From Bacteroidota bacterium (lineage in GTDB: Bacteria > Bacteroidota > Bacteroidia > 2-12-FULL-35-15): a stretch of 59,224 nucleotides of DNA. How positions within the stretch are numbered: position 1 is the first letter of the stretch; each line of letters opens with the position of its first letter. Position numbers and translations under genes: made by a program. A model generated the notes under the pieces. It ran no database searches and had not been told where the DNA came from. It worked only from the letters and a program-made list of their open reading frames with translations. The stretch lies in assembly GCA_021323165.1 (NCBI GenBank), contig JAJTCJ010000014.1, forward strand, positions 1 through 59,224. Reading direction: 5' to 3'. Of this stretch, positions 33,901 through 41,821 are shown piece by piece.

Positions 33901-34631
33901 TGAAGCAGATCATTTCTGAAAAATGGCTGAAAGCAAATGCGGTTATTGGAATATATCCTGCAAATGCTGTCGGTGATGATATTGAAGTGTATGAAGATAA
34001 AAATAGATCTAAGATTAAAACTACTTTTCATACGTTACGCCAACAAACCAAAAAGCCTGCCGGACAATACAACATTGCTTTAAGCGATTTCGTGGCTCCT
34101 ACCTCCACTTCGGAGACTACAGACTACATAGGTGCTTTCGCAGTAACAACCGGAATCGGCATCGATGAGCATGTTGCACGTTTCGAAAAGGATCACGATG
34201 ATTATTCTGCCATCATGTTAAAAGCTTTGGCTGATCGTTTGGCGGAAGCTTTTGCAGAGTTAATGCATAAGAAAGTAAGAAAGGAATTCTGGGGATATGC
34301 AAAAGACGAGAATCTTAAGAATGAAGATCTGATAAAAGAAGAGTATGCAGGAATTCGTCCCGCACCGGGATATCCGGCACAACCGGATCATACCGAAAAA
34401 CCGGAACTTTTTAAATTACTTGACGTTGAAAAGAATACAGGAATCACTTTAACAGAAAGTATGGCTATGTTTCCAACAGCTGCAGTAAGCGGTTTGTATT
34501 TCGCTCATCCTGATTCACATTATTTTGGCATAGGAAAAATTGCGAAAGATCAGGTGGAAGATTATGGAAAAAGAAAAGGAATGCATTTAGAGATCGTTGA
34601 ACGCTGGTTAGGACCGAACTTATCATATTAA
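30933..34631 (+). CDS. metH: Cobalamin-dependent methionine synthase, full length
   Basis: MetH transfers a methyl group from 5-methyltetrahydrofolate to homocysteine through methylcobalamin. All four modules are in one 1232-residue chain: homocysteine-binding barrel (about 1-315) with zinc cysteines in GLNCALG and VGGCCGTTP; pterin-binding barrel (about 345-615, [26 protein letters not shown]); B12 cap and cobalamin domain (about 640-900) with [11 protein letters not shown] (His ligand, about 763) and [11 protein letters not shown], then [13 protein letters not shown]; and the reactivation domain (about 920-1232) with [15 protein letters not shown] and [15 protein letters not shown]. It lies 51 bases after the methyltransferase behind the SAM riboswitch. 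The required methylenetetrahydrofolate reductase is not in the window. Confidence 0.98.
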   Translation: MTDIKKELEKRILVIDGAMGTMIQQYKLEEKDYRSKRFSDWHKDLKGNNDLLSITQPQIIKAIHKEYLKAGADIIETNTFSATTIAMADYDMQELAFELNVESAKIAKEAITEFQKETGDTTPRYVAGAFGPTNRTLSLSPNVNDPGFRAITFDELVEAYAEQANGLIDGGADLLLVETIFDTLNAKAALFAIQNVCKERNIKMPVMVSGTITDASGRTLSGQTTEAFLNSISHVDLLSVGLNCALGAKDMRPYLEELSDKAPFYVSAYPNAGLPNQFGEYDQDAHEMGHQIEEFLKAGFLNIVGGCCGTTPSHIKRIAEIAKQSKPRKKPEPDHLMHLSGLEPVTLRPESNFMNVGERTNVTGSKKFLRLIKEGNYEEALAIAKDQVDGGAQVIDVNMDEGMLDGEAAMTKFLNLIASEPDISRVPIMIDSSKWTVIEAGLKCVQGKAIVNSISMKEGEEKFIEQANKIKQYGAAVIVMAFDEVGQADTYQRRIDICKRAYDILVNKVNFPPQDIIFDPNIFPVATGMEEHRLNALDFFNATKWIKENLPYAKVSGGVSNVSFSFRGNDVVREAIHGAFLYHAVKNGMDMGIVNPSQLQVYDDIPKELLVLVEDVLLNRRDDATERLVNHAETLKGTSNEKAEKNEEWRKGTVEERLSHALVKGIVEYIDIDTEEARLKLGRPLHVIEGPLMDGMNVVGDLFGSGKMFLPQVVKSARVMKKAVAYLEPYLQQEKETNRLAGIVGDGRQNAGKILMATVKGDVHDIGKNIVGVVLACNNYEIIDLGVMVSCDKILEEAKKHNVDVIGLSGLITPSLDEMVHVAKEMERLKFTTPLLIGGATTSKVHTAVKIAQNYSGPVVHVNDASKSVPVASSLISDELRAAFMTEVNKDYERVREQNKNAQSQNKYISIAEARENKFPINWKDTKIQTPAFTGNKVFEDYSLEEIAEYIDWTPFFISWEMKGSYPKILNDPERGEEAKKLFNDAQKMLKQIISEKWLKANAVIGIYPANAVGDDIEVYEDKNRSKIKTTFHTLRQQTKKPAGQYNIALSDFVAPTSTSETTDYIGAFAVTTGIGIDEHVARFEKDHDDYSAIMLKALADRLAEAFAELMHKKVRKEFWGYAKDENLKNEDLIKEEYAGIRPAPGYPAQPDHTEKPELFKLLDVEKNTGITLTESMAMFPTAAVSGLYFAHPDSHYFGIGKIAKDQVEDYGKRKGMHLEIVERWLGPNLSY

Positions 34632-34727
34632 AACTAAAATCATGAAATAGCCATTTCCATCAGGAAATAACCGGGATAAAAATAATGGCGTATTCCATAT
34701 GACCTTAAACGAACAAATTACTTACAT

Positions 34728-35135
34728 ATGAAAACATTTTTTTCAATTTTATTTACTCTTTCATTTCTGATCTTTTCTCAGTATAGCTTTGCTCAAAAAG
34801 GGACAAAAAAAGAAAAGACAGGACCATTAGCAAAATACGATTATGCCGGTCCATTTTATGAAGGCCTTGCTCGAATTAAACTTGAAAAAAAATGGGGTTT
34901 CGCTGACTCAACAGGAAATGTAGTTGTTAAACCTAAATACAACGAAGTGGAGAACTTTAAAGACGGACTTGCTAAAGTTAGAACTGATACTAAATGGGGA
35001 TTAGTGGACAAATCCGGGAATGAGGTTATTAAACCTACATTTGATGCCATCTATGAATTCATCAATGACAGAGCAATGGTTCTCCTTAACGGAGAAAAAT
35101 ATTACATGAACAGGCAGGGTCAGCGCGTGAAGTAG
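34728..35135 (+). CDS. WG-repeat secreted protein
   Basis: A 135-residue protein with a signal peptide (FSILFTLSFLIFSQYSFAQ). The mature part consists of two to three WG beta-repeats: FYEGLARIKLEKKWGFADSTGNVVVKPKYNEVENF, FKDGLAKVRTDTKWGLVDKSGNEVIKPTFDAIYEF and a final degenerate YMNRQGQRVK. WG repeats are common in exported proteins of Bacteroidota and are thought to mediate binding; no specific ligand is known. It is much shorter than typical multi-repeat WG proteins but appears complete. It converges on the tryptophan dioxygenase gene, with a hairpin between the two stops. Confidence 0.85.
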   Translation: MKTFFSILFTLSFLIFSQYSFAQKGTKKEKTGPLAKYDYAGPFYEGLARIKLEKKWGFADSTGNVVVKPKYNEVENFKDGLAKVRTDTKWGLVDKSGNEVIKPTFDAIYEFINDRAMVLLNGEKYYMNRQGQRVK

Positions 35136-35139
35136 CTCG

Positions 35140-35177
35140 GTTTTATACCCCCCGGCTTAAGCCAGGAGCTATAAAAC
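35140..35177. terminator. Bidirectional hairpin between convergent genes
   Basis: GTTTTATA (35140-35147) pairs with TATAAAAC (35170-35177), enclosing the palindrome GGCTTAAGCC (35154-35163). It lies exactly between the stop of the WG-repeat gene and the stop of tryptophan dioxygenase, touching the latter. The AT ends could act as U-tracts in both directions. The CCCGGCTTAAGCC core also looks like a known type of interspersed repeat. Confidence 0.55.
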
Positions 35178-36088
35178 TACTTACCCCAGTTCTCAATCTC
35201 TTCGACAGTCCATAACTGAGGAAAGAATATTCTTCTTTGATAAGACGGATGTAAATACTTTTGCCACTCACTTCCTCCTGTTGCAGCTTTGTTTTCTCCT
35301 TTTGAATTCAGGTAATAACCTGCAGTTTTAATATGTGCAAGAGGCCAGATCACGTTATAAGTATGATCAAATTCACGCAATGCATATTTCAACTGTTTAA
35401 CATTTTCATCATTCTGATCCAATGCAAGGAAGCGATGTAAAATATTTTTCTCTTTGTATTTTTGAGCTGTCTGTTTTAAAGAATCGAGATATTTATTCTC
35501 AAAATGCTGCAGTGTTAAAGTTTTCTTGCCGGTTTTGTGATCCAGACCTCCGTCTTTCCAATAGAGATTATCAAAGATATATTCCATATCGGTTTGCGCA
35601 TTCACTTGCTGCTTAACACGTGTATTAACCAATAAGTGAATATCGGTGCAGAAGATCTCAATGAAACGGAATTGAGCTGATTGAAAACCGCTCGCAGGTG
35701 CCAATGAAAGACGAAACTGATTGTATTGATCGTAATCCATTCCTTCACGCATAACACTAAAGGATGCAGTTAATACACCTGCATATCTGTTCATGCGTTC
35801 AATCTTTTCTTTGAATAAGGCCGGACTGATATTCTCATCGTCAACGATCTGTTTTATTTCGTGCGTGATGAGCTTTAACAACAATTCAGTTACCTGGTGA
35901 TACATAATAAAAATAGGCTCATCCGGAAAGTCGGTGCGGGGCTGCTGAAGGCTCAGTAATGTGTCAAGATTGATATAATCCCAATAGTTCAGAGGCTTGC
36001 TGTGAAGTAAACCTTTAAGGTAAGTTTGAGGATCCTGCCCAAGATTTTTATATTTTTCTTCTATGTCTTTGATTATATCGCTCATCAT
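35177..36088 (-). CDS. kynA: Tryptophan 2,3-dioxygenase
   Basis: A heme enzyme that opens the indole ring of tryptophan to N-formylkynurenine. The 303-residue protein has the family's helical sequence: LNYWDYINLDTLLSLQQPRTDFPDEPIFIMYHQVTELLLKLITHEI (about 32-77, containing the substrate-site FxxxHQxxEL pattern), RMNRYAGVLTASFSVMREGMDYDQYNQFRLSLAPASGFQSAQFR (about 95-138) and a C-terminal TGGSEWQKYL. The first two codons are both ATG. It supplies the first step of the pathway served by kmo and kynU in this window; the formamidase step is not encoded here. It is single-gene on this strand. Confidence 0.95.
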   Translation of the reverse strand: MMSDIIKDIEEKYKNLGQDPQTYLKGLLHSKPLNYWDYINLDTLLSLQQPRTDFPDEPIFIMYHQVTELLLKLITHEIKQIVDDENISPALFKEKIERMNRYAGVLTASFSVMREGMDYDQYNQFRLSLAPASGFQSAQFRFIEIFCTDIHLLVNTRVKQQVNAQTDMEYIFDNLYWKDGGLDHKTGKKTLTLQHFENKYLDSLKQTAQKYKEKNILHRFLALDQNDENVKQLKYALREFDHTYNVIWPLAHIKTAGYYLNSKGENKAATGGSEWQKYLHPSYQRRIFFPQLWTVEEIENWGK

Positions 36089-36233
36089 CTGAAAATTTTA
36101 CCGAAGATACTATCAATTGGTAAAAAAACATACCCCTCAGCTTAATTTTAGCCTAATACAGAACTCTCATCGGCAAACTTGCTAATTTCCTATCTTTTTA
36201 TTAGAATTGTATTTCTTCTCTACTCAAGGAATA

Positions 36234-37820
36234 ATGCTAAAACAAAGCTGGGATTGGATTTCAAATATGGGTTTGCCTGAGGATGCTGCCACTCCACTCA
36301 CAAAGCGGATCAGAATTACAAACCAGCTCATTGCAATTTCATTCATATTTACACTTGTATTCATTTTTGCTTATGCTGCATGGGGGCTTACCGATGCTGT
36401 TAAAATAGAAGCCGGAACATTAATAGCCTACCTTCTTTTATTTATAATTTCACATTACAGATATCACCATCTTGTTAAGATCCTTTTTGTAACCAGTCTC
36501 TATCTCCATCTTTTTGCATTGTGCCTCTGTTTCGGAGAAAGTTCCCAGGCTCATCTGCTTTTTATTCCTGTAGGTGCTCTCCCATTAGTCCTTTTCGATC
36601 TTAAACATTCACGAACAATAATTTCGCTGTCACTATTATGTCTTGCGATCTTTGCAACACTATATCTGCTTAATTTTTCATCATCTTTCAGTGTTGTTTT
36701 ACCTGCCGGAACTTTAGTTAAAATGAAGTTGGCTTTCAATGCCAGTGCCCTGATAGGTGAAGTAATAATAATTTATTCATTCATTGGAAGCATTCAGCGC
36801 TACGAGAAAAAACTTAATGAAAAGAACACATTGATGCAGGAGCAATTACAGGCGATCTTTGAAAATTCTTTTGATGCTTTATTTTTAGTTGACTGGCAGA
36901 AACGCAGGATCATTAAAGCGAATCAGCGTGCCGTAGAACTTTTCGGAATGGATTCAGAACAGGACTTCTATGATAAGTATGGAACGGATCTGCATAAAGA
37001 ATTTCCTTCTGAGGCGGAAATGGAAACGATGAGAACCGCTCTTAACACAAAAGGCTTTTATGAAGGAGAGGTTTTATACCGGACTAAGAAGGGTGATGAA
37101 TTCTGGGGTGCCCTTGCGATAAAGCTTGTTTTGATAGGCGATCAAAAATTTCAGTCGGTTCGTGTAACAGATATTACCGCTGAGAAAAAATCGAAGGTGG
37201 ATGTACAGACTTCCCTGAACGAAAAAGAGATCCTTCTTTCGGAGATCCATCACCGCGTTAAGAATAACATGGCTGTCATTAGCGGATTATTGGGACTTCA
37301 GTCCAACTATGTTGAAGACGAGAATGCAAGATTACTATTTGAAGAGAGCCGCAACCGTATACATTCCATGGCACTGATCCACGACAAACTTTATCAGCAC
37401 GAAACTTTCGCAAGGATTGATTTCAATGCATACTGCAATGACCTGATTAACTTTATAAAAAAATCTTATAGCTCTGACGAGAAAAAGATAAGTTTCTCCA
37501 TCATATGTAACGATGTGTTTGTGGATATTAAAAATGCGGTTCCATGCGGACTTATTTTAAATGAATTACTATCGAATGCTTACAAACATGCATTTAAAGG
37601 GCGACAAGACGGTGAGATAAAAGTTGTCTGCACAAAAATGGGCGGCAAGTTTACAATGAGTGTAAGCGATAATGGAATCGGGTATGATGCCGAATCCAAA
37701 ATAGAAAAACCTGCTTCACTTGGGCTTACTTTAATAACTGCGCTGACTGAACAGGTAAGCGGTTCAATAAAAACAACCAATAAGAATGGTACTACATATT
37801 ATTTATCTTTTGAAGAATAA
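36234..37820 (+). CDS. Membrane PAS sensor histidine kinase, HisKA_2 type
   Basis: A kinase of 528 residues from ATG 36234. It has five or six transmembrane helices in about residues 25-190, a coiled segment, a PAS domain (about 198-320, LQAIFENSFDALFLVDWQKRRIIKANQRAVELFGM with the PAC strand GDEFWGALAIKLV), then a HisKA_2 phospho-acceptor region with the histidine in LLSEIHHRVKNNMAVISGLLGLQ (about 335-357) and an HATPase domain with NELLSNAYKHAFKG, SDNGIGYD and LGLTLITAL. HisKA_2 kinases typically pass phosphate to stand-alone receivers. A receiver gene follows 3 bases after the stop, so they form an obvious pair. Signal unknown. Confidence 0.92.
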   Translation: MLKQSWDWISNMGLPEDAATPLTKRIRITNQLIAISFIFTLVFIFAYAAWGLTDAVKIEAGTLIAYLLLFIISHYRYHHLVKILFVTSLYLHLFALCLCFGESSQAHLLFIPVGALPLVLFDLKHSRTIISLSLLCLAIFATLYLLNFSSSFSVVLPAGTLVKMKLAFNASALIGEVIIIYSFIGSIQRYEKKLNEKNTLMQEQLQAIFENSFDALFLVDWQKRRIIKANQRAVELFGMDSEQDFYDKYGTDLHKEFPSEAEMETMRTALNTKGFYEGEVLYRTKKGDEFWGALAIKLVLIGDQKFQSVRVTDITAEKKSKVDVQTSLNEKEILLSEIHHRVKNNMAVISGLLGLQSNYVEDENARLLFEESRNRIHSMALIHDKLYQHETFARIDFNAYCNDLINFIKKSYSSDEKKISFSIICNDVFVDIKNAVPCGLILNELLSNAYKHAFKGRQDGEIKVVCTKMGGKFTMSVSDNGIGYDAESKIEKPASLGLTLITALTEQVSGSIKTTNKNGTTYYLSFEE

Positions 37821-37823
37821 AAC

Positions 37824-38195
37824 ATGGCGAAAATAATTATTGTAGAAGACGAAGCTATTGTTGCAATGGCTACAAAAATGATGCTGACAAAGCTTTCACA
37901 CGAAGTGATCGCAAGTGTCTCATCTGCGGAACAGGCAATCATTGAGATCAGCAAACAAAAATATGATCTGATTCTGATGGACATAAAGTTAAAGGGGATT
38001 CTGGACGGCATCCAGGCTGCAGAGGAAATCCGTAAAACCGATGACACTGCAATTCTTTTTGTTACAGGTAATTCAGATGCAAAAACAAAACAAAGGATCA
38101 GCTCAATTACTAATTCATCCATTTTGCAGAAACCTGTAATGATTGAAGATCTGAGAAATGCAATTCAAAAAAATTTTTTATTGAATCATGAGTGA
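37824..38195 (+). CDS. Stand-alone response regulator receiver protein
   Basis: A 123-residue receiver domain with no output domain. The acidic pocket IIIVEDEAIVAMATKM (about 3-18), the phospho-acceptor aspartate in YDLILMDIKLKGILDGI (about 49-65), the threonine in AILFVTGNS and the lysine in ILQKPVMIEDL are all present. The IKLKGxxDGI form after the aspartate is typical of receivers that pair with HisKA_2/HWE kinases. It starts 3 bases after the kinase stop and overlaps the following helicase gene by 8 bases, so all three are translated from one message. Confidence 0.93.
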   Translation: MAKIIIVEDEAIVAMATKMMLTKLSHEVIASVSSAEQAIIEISKQKYDLILMDIKLKGILDGIQAAEEIRKTDDTAILFVTGNSDAKTKQRISSITNSSILQKPVMIEDLRNAIQKNFLLNHE

Positions 38196-40119
38196 AGAAG
38201 GATCTGAAAGGTTTAAAAAATTGCAAGAGCTCTTAAAGATCGAACGGGATGAAGACCTTGCCCAATACAAATCATTCTTTTTAAGGAACAATATTAATTA
38301 CCGTAAAGAGAACGGTGTTACCTGGTATCCTGTTATTATAACAAATGTAGAGATCGGTTTAGGAGAATACCTGAATATCGATATAGAAAGAACCTCCAAT
38401 CATAACGAACCGCATCGTTTTTCCGGAGGCAAGATCGCCTCTCTTTTTTCAAATAATCACCAGGATGCTAAACCGATAAACGGCACAGTAAAAGTTCTGA
38501 ATCAGAATAAGCTTCGCCTTTCACTGACACTTGATGAACTCCCTGACTGGTGCGATGATGGAAAGCTTGGGATCAATCTTCTTTTTGACGAAACCAGCTA
38601 TAAGGAAATGGACATTGCTCTTGAAAAAGTAATGAATGCTTATGGTAACCGCCTCGCTCATTTACGTGAGGTAGTAACCGGTGTACGTCAGCCGGAATTT
38701 GAAAAGAAGACTGAAGCAATTCATATCACAGGATTAAATCAATCTCAAAACACTGCGGTTCAAAAAATTCTTTCTGCAAAAGATATTGCCATAATTCACG
38801 GTCCTCCCGGAACAGGAAAAACAACAACTCTGGTTCAGGCGATCCGTCAAACATTAAAAACAGAAACTCAGGTCCTGGTCTGCAGCTCAAGCAATACTGC
38901 AGTTGATCTTCTTACAGAAAAACTACATCGTGAAGGAATAAATGTATTACGATTAGGGAATCCGGCAAGGATCTCAGAGGATGTTTTAACAAACACACTT
39001 GACGCGAAAATAGCTGCGCATGAATCCTATAAAGATCTTAAATCTTACAGGAAAACTGCTGAAGAATATTTCCGCATGGCAGGAAAATATAAACGAACTT
39101 TTGGACGGGCCGACAGAGAACAGCGGCAATTATTCTATCAGGAAGCAAGAAAGATACTGCAGGAAGCAAAGGTCCTTGAAGATTTTATTTTATCCGAGCA
39201 ATTTGATAAGGCACAAGTAATTGCTTGTACACCGGTTGTTTCAGCCGGACGAATGATGAGAAGCAGGCATTTCAGCACGGTTTTTATTGATGAAGCAGCT
39301 CAGGCACTCGAACCTATGTGCTGGATTCCTATCACACGCAGCGACCGTGTAGTTTTTGCCGGAGATCATTTTCAGCTGCCGCCTACAGTAAAATCAAAAA
39401 AAGCAGAAGATCTCGGTTTAAAACAAACGTTGTTCGAGCATTGTATGCAGATAGAGAATGTATCTGTGATGCTGAACACTCAATACAGAATGAATGAAAA
39501 GATCATGAATTTCTCTAATTCTGAATTTTATGGGGGAGGATTAAAAGCAGATGTTTCCGTTAAAGATTCAGTATTAAGTTATGATGAAACTGAGCATTTA
39601 TTATGTACTCCATTTGATCTGATCGATACTGCCGGCTGCGGTTATTCTGAAATAATCAATCCGGAAAGTCTTAGTATCGCTAATCCTGAAGAAGCGACAC
39701 TGCTCATCGATCATTTGAAACTGCTTTTAAAACAATATGATCAGGAAAAAAAGGGTGGGAAGAAGATCAGCATTGGTATCATTTCACCCTATAAAGAACA
39801 GGTGCAGCATTTAACTATAAAAATAACCGAAGATCCTGAACTGAAGGATTATCTTCCACAGATAGCAGTAAAAACCGTAGACGGATTTCAGGGACAGGAA
39901 AGGGACGTGATCTATATCAGCATGGTACGTTCAAATGATGCAATGGAAATTGGTTTTTTGAGTGATACGCGAAGGATGAATGTTGCCCTCACAAGAGCAA
40001 AGAAAAAGCTAGTTGTAATAGGTGACAGCGCCACTTTTGGCAGCCATCCGTTTTACAAAGATTTTCTTGATTATGTTGATTCTATTGGAGCTCATAAAAG
40101 CGCCTGGGAGTTTATCTGA
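38188..40119 (+). CDS. Superfamily 1B DNA/RNA helicase, IGHMBP2/SMUBP-2-like
   Basis: A 643-residue AAA_11/AAA_12 helicase. An N-terminal beta domain (about 25-165) precedes the motor. Motor motifs: Walker A IIHGPPGTGKTTTLVQA (about 206-222), motif Ia VLVCSSSNTAVDLL (about 229-242), Walker B TVFIDEAAQALEP (about 366-378), motif III FAGDHFQLPPTVKS, motif IV LNTQYRMNEKIMNFSN, motif V VKTVDGFQGQERDVIYISMVRSN and motif VI RMNVALTRAKKKLVVIGD. The closest named relatives are IGHMBP2/Dna2-type 5'-3' helicases; bacterial members' targets are unknown. Its first codons overlap the receiver gene. The link with a two-component pair is unusual. Confidence 0.93.
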   Translation: MSEEGSERFKKLQELLKIERDEDLAQYKSFFLRNNINYRKENGVTWYPVIITNVEIGLGEYLNIDIERTSNHNEPHRFSGGKIASLFSNNHQDAKPINGTVKVLNQNKLRLSLTLDELPDWCDDGKLGINLLFDETSYKEMDIALEKVMNAYGNRLAHLREVVTGVRQPEFEKKTEAIHITGLNQSQNTAVQKILSAKDIAIIHGPPGTGKTTTLVQAIRQTLKTETQVLVCSSSNTAVDLLTEKLHREGINVLRLGNPARISEDVLTNTLDAKIAAHESYKDLKSYRKTAEEYFRMAGKYKRTFGRADREQRQLFYQEARKILQEAKVLEDFILSEQFDKAQVIACTPVVSAGRMMRSRHFSTVFIDEAAQALEPMCWIPITRSDRVVFAGDHFQLPPTVKSKKAEDLGLKQTLFEHCMQIENVSVMLNTQYRMNEKIMNFSNSEFYGGGLKADVSVKDSVLSYDETEHLLCTPFDLIDTAGCGYSEIINPESLSIANPEEATLLIDHLKLLLKQYDQEKKGGKKISIGIISPYKEQVQHLTIKITEDPELKDYLPQIAVKTVDGFQGQERDVIYISMVRSNDAMEIGFLSDTRRMNVALTRAKKKLVVIGDSATFGSHPFYKDFLDYVDSIGAHKSAWEFI

Positions 40120-40193
40120 TTTCAATGAACCTACAGCATTCATTTACAACACATTAGTTTCCGCTATTTTTTCGAATGTTTCGGTATATTAAT

Positions 40194-40201
40194 TAAATTT
40201 G
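40194..40201 (+). promoter_or_regulatory. -7 element directly in front of the TolC-family gene
   Basis: TAAATTTG fits TAnnTTTG and ends only 5 bases before the ATG at 40207. If used, transcription would start at or within a few bases of the start codon, giving an almost leaderless message. The signal peptide begins at that ATG, so a downstream start is unlikely. Confidence 0.45.
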
Positions 40202-40206
40202 CACCT

Positions 40207-41652
40207 ATGCACAGGAATTTCTTAAAAACCCTTATTGTAATATTCATCTTTATGAGCCGTGCAGGCTTTGCTCAGCAGCCACCTGCAGCCAAAACCTGGT
40301 CGCTGGAAGAGTGTATCGATTATGCTTTAAAAAACAATATCCAGGTAAAGCAGTCGGAGCTGAATACCAGTCTTTCCAAAGTAAATATGCTGCAAAGCGA
40401 AGGCAATTTTCTTCCTTCCATCAATGGAAATGCATCACACTCTTATAACATCGGACGTACGATCGACAGGTTTACCAATCAATTTGCCGATGCACAGGTA
40501 TTATCACAGAACCTTTATGTAAGTGCAGAAATAACTCTTTTCAGCGGCTTTCAGAATATTAATTCATTAAAACAAAGCCGTTATCAATATTTAGCAAGTA
40601 AATATGATGTTGACAAAATGAAGAATGATGTTTCGCTGAATGTCGCAACAGCTTATCTTCAAACCCTTTATACAATGGATGCTGCAGACAATGCACGCAA
40701 TCAGGCTTTGATAACAGCTGCACAGGTAGAGCGTACAAAAAAACTTGTAGATGCAGGTGCAAGCGCAAAAGGAACGTTGCTTGATATGCAGGCGCAATTG
40801 GCTTTGGAAGAACTTGCAGTTACTGATGCTCAGAACCAGCTTGATATAGCTTTACTTTCTTTAACGCAATTATTAAATCTTCCTAACACTGAAGGTTTCT
40901 CAATTGTTAAACCCGACCTTACTGCTGTGAGCGAATCATTGCTGAGTGCAACACCAACAGCCGTTTATAACGCTGCAATCTCCAATCTGCCGGAAGTTAA
41001 AAGTGCTGAGTATAATTTAAAGAGTGCTTCTAAAGCTGTGGATGTTGCCTGGGGAGGATTAAGCCCGCGATTATCATTCAGCGCCTCTTATGGAACAGGA
41101 TATTCAGGAGCAAGTCAGCGTGTGATTGGGTTACCGGAATTCAGCACTTATGCGCCAAACGGTGATATTACTTCATCAGGAGATACGGTTTACACTCCTG
41201 TATTTACAAACCCTACATTTGAAAAGATTCCTTTCAGCGACCAGTACCGCGATAACGTAAATAAATCGTTCGGTTTTTATTTACAGATCCCGATCTTTAA
41301 TAAGTTTCAGACCAAAACCGCAATTGATCGCGCTAAGATCCAAAAGCTGAGCGCGGAGCTTACAATTGAATCAACAAAATTGCAGATCCAGAAAAATGTA
41401 CAACAGGCTTTCGCGGATGCGAACGCAGGTTTGAAAAAGTATGCATCAAGCACCAAAGCACTTGAAGCAATGCAGGAATCCTTCAAATACACTGAACAGA
41501 AATTTAATGTTGGAATGGTAAATACTACCGATTACAATACGGCAAAGAATAAAATGACGAAAGCACAAAGTGATCTTCTGCAGGCAAAATACGAATACGT
41601 ATTTAAGGCGAAAGTACTTGACTTCTATCAGGGTAAACCTCTGAAATTTTAA
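40207..41652 (+). CDS. TolC-family outer-membrane efflux protein
   Basis: A 481-residue outer-membrane channel subunit. The signal peptide (residues 1-23, ending GFAQ) precedes WSLEECIDYALKNNIQVKQSELNTSLSKVNMLQSEGNFLPSING, the standard opening of TolC-like proteins. Two OEP repeats follow (about 30-225 and 250-475), containing long alpha-helical hairpins (for example SLNVATAYLQTLYTMDAADNARNQALITAAQVERTKKLVDAGASAKG). The C terminus has the ADANAGLKKYASSTKALEAMQESFKYTEQKFNVGMVNTTDY helix-hairpin. It acts as the exit duct of a tripartite pump. The adaptor gene follows after 169 bases of repeats; the inner-membrane pump is not adjacent. Confidence 0.94.
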   Translation: MHRNFLKTLIVIFIFMSRAGFAQQPPAAKTWSLEECIDYALKNNIQVKQSELNTSLSKVNMLQSEGNFLPSINGNASHSYNIGRTIDRFTNQFADAQVLSQNLYVSAEITLFSGFQNINSLKQSRYQYLASKYDVDKMKNDVSLNVATAYLQTLYTMDAADNARNQALITAAQVERTKKLVDAGASAKGTLLDMQAQLALEELAVTDAQNQLDIALLSLTQLLNLPNTEGFSIVKPDLTAVSESLLSATPTAVYNAAISNLPEVKSAEYNLKSASKAVDVAWGGLSPRLSFSASYGTGYSGASQRVIGLPEFSTYAPNGDITSSGDTVYTPVFTNPTFEKIPFSDQYRDNVNKSFGFYLQIPIFNKFQTKTAIDRAKIQKLSAELTIESTKLQIQKNVQQAFADANAGLKKYASSTKALEAMQESFKYTEQKFNVGMVNTTDYNTAKNKMTKAQSDLLQAKYEYVFKAKVLDFYQGKPLKF

Positions 41653-41691
41653 TGTATTCATTTTGGCCTTAGTGGAGGACTCTTTTAGAAT

Positions 41692-41806
41692 GAAATCAAA
41701 TTATCGATAAACAAGATCTCTCGCCCTTGCTCGAGATGACCAAAAAAATTGAAATCAAATTAACAAAACAAGATCTCTGGCTTTGCCGGGATAACCAAAA
41801 TAGATT
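41692..41806 (+). repeat. Two tandem palindromic repeats between the TolC and adaptor genes
   Basis: Copy 1 (41692-41750) and copy 2 (41751-41806) both begin GAAATCAAATTA, contain ACAAGATCTCT, then a loop region, then GA(T)AACC/GATGACC and CAAAA. The inner parts form hairpins (ATCTC...GAGAT in copy 1, TGGC-TTT-GCCG in copy 2), and sequence changes between the copies keep the stems paired. Related elements lie at 49821-49849 and 50148-50196. Confidence 0.65.
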
Positions 41807-41821
41807 TTACACAATTTAAAC

